DNA from: Trebouxia sp. TZW2008
Taxonomy: Eukaryota; Chlorophyta; Trebouxiophyceae; Trebouxiales; Trebouxiaceae
NCBI GenBank assembly: GCA_002118135.1
Contig: BDIU01000126.1
Coordinates: 124,001-188,000 of the forward strand
DNA length: 64,000 nucleotides
Direction: 5' to 3'
Shown here: positions 60,394 through 64,000 of the stretch, piece after piece
Layout of the letters: each line of letters begins with the position of its first letter
Position numbering within the stretch: position 1 is the stretch's first letter
The notes under the pieces: generated by a model
Databases searched by the model: none
Seen by the model: only the letters and a program-made list of their open reading frames with translations
What the model was told of the DNA's origin: nothing
Program-made: the position numbers and the translations under genes

Positions 60394-61841
60394 ACGGCAG
60401 TTGCCACAACCTCAGCAATGACAGGAACAGATTCTCATTTGCAAGATCAGCACAATCTGCAGCATGAGCTACAAGTTGACCAGCAAAGCTCTGTTGTAAC
60501 AAGGCATCAGGCCCCACATGCAGCTCTTTAGCTGCAAGCACAGCTTCAGCAGCCAGCTCTATCAACGGGTATTTTGTGCAAGTGACAGTGCCAGAACAGC
60601 TGTGCGTGCGGCCCTTGGCATCAACAAAAGCTCTAGTAGAGCAACCAGCCTACCCTAGCCGCACCCCTGTTGGTCAATGCTGGGCAGCTGGGGGTCACAA
60701 CCAAGGAGCCCTTTGAAGCAAATCCAAGAGCCTATGCAGCCCGACGCAAGGAGCGCCATCAGCCAGTCATTACTGTTGAATGCTTGCAGCCACACGTCGC
60801 TTTCTCAAACAAGCAAGTGGCAATGTCTGTGTTGAGGATGTACTAAATCTTGGCAATGACCGATCTTTGACGTGATGGGCAAGGGATGCTTGCTTGGCTG
60901 TGACACGCGCATTGTTGAAGCAAATGTGATGAATTCACGTTGCTGTAAAGCAGCTGCCAACATCCACTCTGATCGCTGACCACTGCCAAAGTTGATGAAT
61001 AAGTGACTGACCTGTTTTGATCGCATAATTTTGCTATACAAACGTTCGTGCTGATCGAGTACTGCAGTCAATGATGTAATTTCCCGAAAGCTTCAACACA
61101 TGCTTTTTGTGTTGTTTGCTCACGTTGTCCTATCAACACACACAGTTATGTGCAGATGATGGCCTATAATATGCTTCGCTCCTTCATTTGCAGCACAATG
61201 TCATTCCAAGTTAGGTCAGCCGAAAAAGCATTGTGTGGGCAAGCCTGATTCTTGGTCTATCGCTGAGTTTTGCTTGAGTCTGACAAGACTTAGTCACAAT
61301 GACCAATTTTGCATGCTGCGGCTGGGGCTTCAGAGCCGACGGATCGCAGTGCATGCGGACCAATGACTGCGCCACGCCCGAGATTCCAAAGGCTTTTCCC
61401 CCTTGAGTAAAGCATAAACTGTACGGGTCTTTTGGATTGGAGGTGTCTGGAGGTCAACGCAAATTTCTTGGAGGTCAAAACTGCTCGAAGGTGTTTTTAG
61501 GTTCGCGACTAAATTGGCAAGCAGAAGCGCTCCGAGCTCGGTTCAGTTCGTAGTGGTGCACATGCAGCCGCGTATTGGTCAGTGCTTGCATCGCACTACA
61601 GCCTGACTCCTTTTCGGTCTTTATGCAACCCTCATCTCGGTACTGAAGTACAACTGAAAATCGTAACAGACAGTGAATTATGCCACCAGCTCATCAATCT
61701 TGCAGAGCACTCTGGAAGCCTGCAGTCACAATAGGTCACAAGCTTGATATAACAGCTCTGTAGGCTGCAAAATTGAAGTGCCTTCTTGAGGTGCTGTCGA
61801 CTACAAGCCAACCTGTGCACAGCTGTCCTTGTTGAGATCTG
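60394..61841. other. Unassigned region upstream of the H2B-like gene
   Basis: No gene I can name. A CpG-rich block at about 61300-61600 probably marks the promoter of the H2B-like gene. Open frames occur on both strands around 60353-60565 and cannot be decided by eye. Confidence 0.4.
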
Positions 61842-62195
61842 ATGGCTGAAGCAACACCAGCTACAGCAGTGCCTAATGCAAGGCTGTCAGGTAGCAAGCG
61901 CAAGAAGGTCCCAGGTAGCAGCAGCCACGCTTGGGATTCATACTTGCACAAAATCCTGCAAGACAATCCTCCAGATGTGAAGATCACCAAGGAAGCTATG
62001 CAGGTTTGGGCTGAAGCCCTTGATGCCTGGTTACAAAAGCTTGCTCAGGAGATAGTGCACGAGCATACTTCACAGGCTCTGACCCCAGCAAATGTCCAAG
62101 CATCCCTGGAGCTGTTGTTGACAAAAGGTGACACATCCAAGGGAAACTCAGCACTTACAGAATCAGTTGCCAAGCATCCCAATACAGGCTCTTGA
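61842..62195 (+). CDS. Divergent histone H2B-like protein
   Basis: Intronless, 117 residues, ATG at 61842 after a CpG-rich block. A short basic tail (GSKRKKVPGSSS) leads into a full histone fold: SYLHKILQDNPPDVKITKEA, then the long helix AMQVWAEALDAWLQKLAQEI, then LTPANVQASLELLL, and a C-terminal helix SALTESVAKH. This order matches H2B helix 1, loop, helix 2, helix 3 and the C-terminal helix, with two residues fewer in loop 2. Few residues are identical to canonical H2B, and the usual HPDTGISSKAM and KRSTITSREIQTA blocks are replaced. So it is a variant or a histone-fold relative, not the bulk histone. A decayed copy of its 3' end lies at 62722-62830. Confidence 0.72.
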   Translation: MAEATPATAVPNARLSGSKRKKVPGSSSHAWDSYLHKILQDNPPDVKITKEAMQVWAEALDAWLQKLAQEIVHEHTSQALTPANVQASLELLLTKGDTSKGNSALTESVAKHPNTGS

Positions 62196-62290
62196 TTAAA
62201 ATTCATGCACTTCACTGGCACCTGCATTGCATGCATGACTGCTTGTTTGACTGCAGACAGCTCCCTCTTGCAGTTCTGTGTATTAGTACT

Positions 62291-62317
62291 GCTCTTGTCT
62301 GAGACTCAGGCAAGAGC
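62291..62317 (+). terminator. Hairpin downstream of the H2B-like gene
   Basis: GCTCTTG ... CAAGAGC arms enclose a second inverted repeat CTGA/TCAG, giving one near-continuous stem about 96 bases after the stop. It is not the canonical replication-histone stem-loop but sits at a suitable distance. Confidence 0.4.
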
Positions 62318-62340
62318 ATCCTTATGTATTGCTATGACGA

Positions 62341-62680
62341 TTGGCTGCTTACACTTTCATGATGGGTGAAGTTCATGCTGTGCTGTACAATCATTATCTG
62401 CTGACATGGCCAGGTGAATCAGATACAGGATTCAGAGTTGCACATCAAGGGAGAAACAGCAAGTGTCATGCAGCAAGACTAGACAATGCATATCAGGCAG
62501 CATTGACTGTCCGGTCTTCTGTGAACATCAACTGCACACCTTTGCACAGCAGCTGAAATACCGGAGGTGTGGTACACGGGGCACGATATCTATGGCTGCT
62601 AAGCCTGACACAGCTCCTGCTCCACGATACAAGCTGCGCTCTGCTTCAGTCAAGCCTTGCCATTTCAGGTAAGCTGTCAT
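62341..62680. other. Intergenic, no clear gene
   Basis: Short open plus frames include one beginning MAAKPDTAPAPRYKLRSASV at 62591, which resembles a basic tail followed by a GTAAGC donor at 62669. A partner exon was not found. Confidence 0.3.
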
Positions 62681-62721
62681 CAACATTCCCAGTGACAGGA
62701 CTGTTTTGGTGACATATCCAT

Positions 62722-62830
62722 GGCACACTCAGCACTTACAGATTCAATTGCCAACCATTCCAAAACAATCCCTTGATTGCTGTTCATGCTGTTGGTATAA
62801 CTGCATCTGCCTGTTTGGCTGACGACAGCC
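62722..62830 (+). pseudogene. Relic copy of the H2B-like gene's 3' end
   Basis: CACTCAGCACTTACAGATTC to the stop and the following GCCTGTTTGGCTGA...GACAGC repeats 62149-62270 with substitutions. It reads SALTDSIANHSK in place of SALTESVAKHPN. It abuts the recombinase ORF. Confidence 0.8.
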
Positions 62831-62835
62831 GTCGC

Positions 62836-63816
62836 TTATTGATGCTTCCGTAAACCAAGCCGGTGCTTGCCAGATATCCACCTATAGGTGTCTTGAGTTT
62901 CTGTGCTGTGACACATGTCTGCTGCCAGAGTCTCCCTGGCTGCTATTGTGAGTCTGTTCCAATCCATGCTATTCAGATAGCTGTGTCTCAACAATGTCAA
63001 GGTTAGCGGTCTGCCAAATAGTTTTTGCAGCAGAGAACAGCACCACTTGCTGACATTCTTTGCTGTGTATGGTATGCCGGACCTAGTAGTGAAAAGCCAT
63101 CTCCTAGGCGGCTCAGCTTGCAGAGATGTCCACAACTCCTGAGTCAGATTCATTGGTAGTGTTCTTCGCCACATCCCGGCAGAGTGAGCAGTTTTGAACT
63201 CTCTCAGCACTAAAATTGCAGGCTTCTTCCTGTCTGCTGGCAAGCACAAAAAGTTGTTTTCCTTCACTGTATCCACGTCATCCTGTGATATGGTGGCTGC
63301 AGATGCAGGGCACTGCAGGAGAGCCACCCGGTTGAGATCGCAGCGCAGTGGCGGGATCATGGTATAAAAGGCTAGCAGAAGGCGTTGGCGTGATCCCTTG
63401 GCCAGAGAGGTACGTACCTTGATCACCTCTTTGAAGTCAACATAGCCCCGCTGTTGTCTGTTGGAAGGCTCATTTGCTTTTAGCCGTGCCTGCTGCTGAG
63501 CTTCAAGCTCTTTGGAAGCCTGTAGCCATATTGCTAGGGCTTGCCGGTGCTGCTGCTTCATGGCAGGCATACGTCTAAGAGCAGCCAACACCGCTGTGAC
63601 CACATTCTTCTGCGTAGCAACTTCTGGGTATTGCTTTTTGATCCATGGAATGATTGTCATGGGTTGCATGGCCAGCTCACTTATTGGTTGCCCTAGCTTG
63701 GCTGACATGGCCATAAGGCGTTGAGCATAGGTGTGCTTGGAGCTGTCAGACAGCTCAGGGTCTTGTTGTATACCTTGCAAGGCCTTGTCACATTTGGTCG
63801 TGGCTGGGTGACCCAT
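62836..63816 (-). CDS. Tyrosine recombinase (integrase-like)
   Basis: Intronless, 326 residues. The N-terminal ~110 residues are helical and resemble a SAM-like core-binding domain. The catalytic part shows YTMIPPLRCDL (box I Arg), EFKTAHSAG (candidate Lys), LTLTLLRHSYLNS (box II Arg, with the usual first His replaced) and MCHSTETQDTYRW (second His and the nucleophile Tyr). The IPPLRxDL and LRHSYL style resembles recombinases of Crypton-like elements and of algal virus-derived or Polinton-like elements, rather than phage integrases. The ORF is intact, unlike the retroelement relics nearby, and has no introns. No partner viral genes are visible in the window. The element may continue beyond 64000. 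Confidence 0.8.
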   Translation of the reverse strand: MGHPATTKCDKALQGIQQDPELSDSSKHTYAQRLMAMSAKLGQPISELAMQPMTIIPWIKKQYPEVATQKNVVTAVLAALRRMPAMKQQHRQALAIWLQASKELEAQQQARLKANEPSNRQQRGYVDFKEVIKVRTSLAKGSRQRLLLAFYTMIPPLRCDLNRVALLQCPASAATISQDDVDTVKENNFLCLPADRKKPAILVLREFKTAHSAGMWRRTLPMNLTQELWTSLQAEPPRRWLFTTRSGIPYTAKNVSKWCCSLLQKLFGRPLTLTLLRHSYLNSMDWNRLTIAARETLAADMCHSTETQDTYRWISGKHRLGLRKHQ

Positions 63817-63849
63817 CTGTTGCGTGTGGGGGGGCTTGCAAGGACAGGA

Positions 63850-63872
63850 GAGAAGATCTGCGAGATCTTCTC
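63850..63872. promoter_or_regulatory. Perfect inverted repeat upstream of the recombinase
   Basis: GAGAAGATCT and AGATCTTCTC flank a 3-base GCG spacer, 34 bases before the recombinase start. A second repeat, AGTCAAA / TTTGACT with a 3-base spacer, lies at 63931-63947. Paired arms with a short spacer are typical of tyrosine-recombinase core sites or operators. The function here is inferred. Confidence 0.5.
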
Positions 63873-64000
63873 CCAGTCACTCCTTTTGATCACTTGCAAT
63901 CCTTTTCCTCGATAAGCAGTTGTATGATGCAGTCAAATTGTTTGACTTGCAAATAATCAAACTTAGTAAATTTTACTTGCAAAAGCTGCAATTTGTTTTT

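Noticed and set aside
60353..60565. Minus-strand frame (AAEAVLAAKELHVGPDALLQ) considered as a histone or domain protein
   Set aside because: Residue pattern does not fit H2A, H3 or H4, and it is antisense to a similarly open plus frame. Left unassigned.
1..64000. tRNA, rRNA and CRISPR loci
   Set aside because: No cloverleaf with a convincing T-loop GTTCRANNC, no rRNA-like conserved blocks and no regularly spaced direct repeats were found by eye. A tRNAscan and Rfam search would settle this.

Overview
This window is nuclear DNA of an intron-rich eukaryote, most likely a chlorophyte green alga, probably a trebouxiophyte. Most genes have many short exons joined by introns of 100-1000 bases. One encoded protein is a plant-type FORGETTER1/Strawberry-notch orthologue, and two divergent neighbours start with plastid-transit-like leaders. 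Mannanase and arabinofuranosidase genes also fit. There are no operons, Shine-Dalgarno sites, CRISPR arrays, rRNAs or tRNAs that I could find. Splice models were built by hand from homology, GT/GC...AG sites and reading-phase continuity. In every complete model the exon lengths sum to a multiple of three.

Layout. 672-2595 (+): 3' end of a GH51 alpha-L-arabinofuranosidase. 3597-5869 (-): protein with a C-terminal SRI-like helical domain. 6281-9700 (+): cysteine synthase. 10513-12280 (-): SNAP-25-like Qb+Qc SNARE. 12941-16467 (+): conserved protein of unknown function. 17237-21268 (+): secreted GH5 beta-mannanase. 21935-23420 (-): DUF212/PAP2-like membrane protein. 23598-24389 (+): small plastid membrane protein. 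25347-31012 (+): 941-residue low-complexity protein. 31941-48944 (-): Strawberry notch/FGT1 helicase-like protein in 21 exons. 49574-55397 (+): ABHD13/Bem46 hydrolase. These eleven genes mostly alternate in strand, giving compact divergent promoters and convergent 3' ends.

From 55.4 kb to the end the character changes. There are non-LTR retrotransposon relics, two overlapping small ORFs, a degenerate WD40-like gene, an intronless divergent histone-H2B-like gene (61842-62195), a decayed copy of its 3' end, and a tyrosine recombinase ORF (62836-63816) with a perfect inverted repeat just upstream.

The most striking feature is structural. Many introns carry decayed tandem copies of the neighbouring exon's edge. 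Copies of an exon's 5' part (with its acceptor) lie upstream of the real exon, and copies of its 3' part (with its donor) lie downstream. I found this in seven of the eleven genes, around more than a dozen exons, and in diverged form next to the H2B-like gene. It points to intron growth by tandem duplication across splice junctions. Gene bodies also look CpG-poor and TG/CA-rich while gene starts look CpG-rich, as expected under heavy CG methylation. GC-AG introns are unusually common (5 of about 77).
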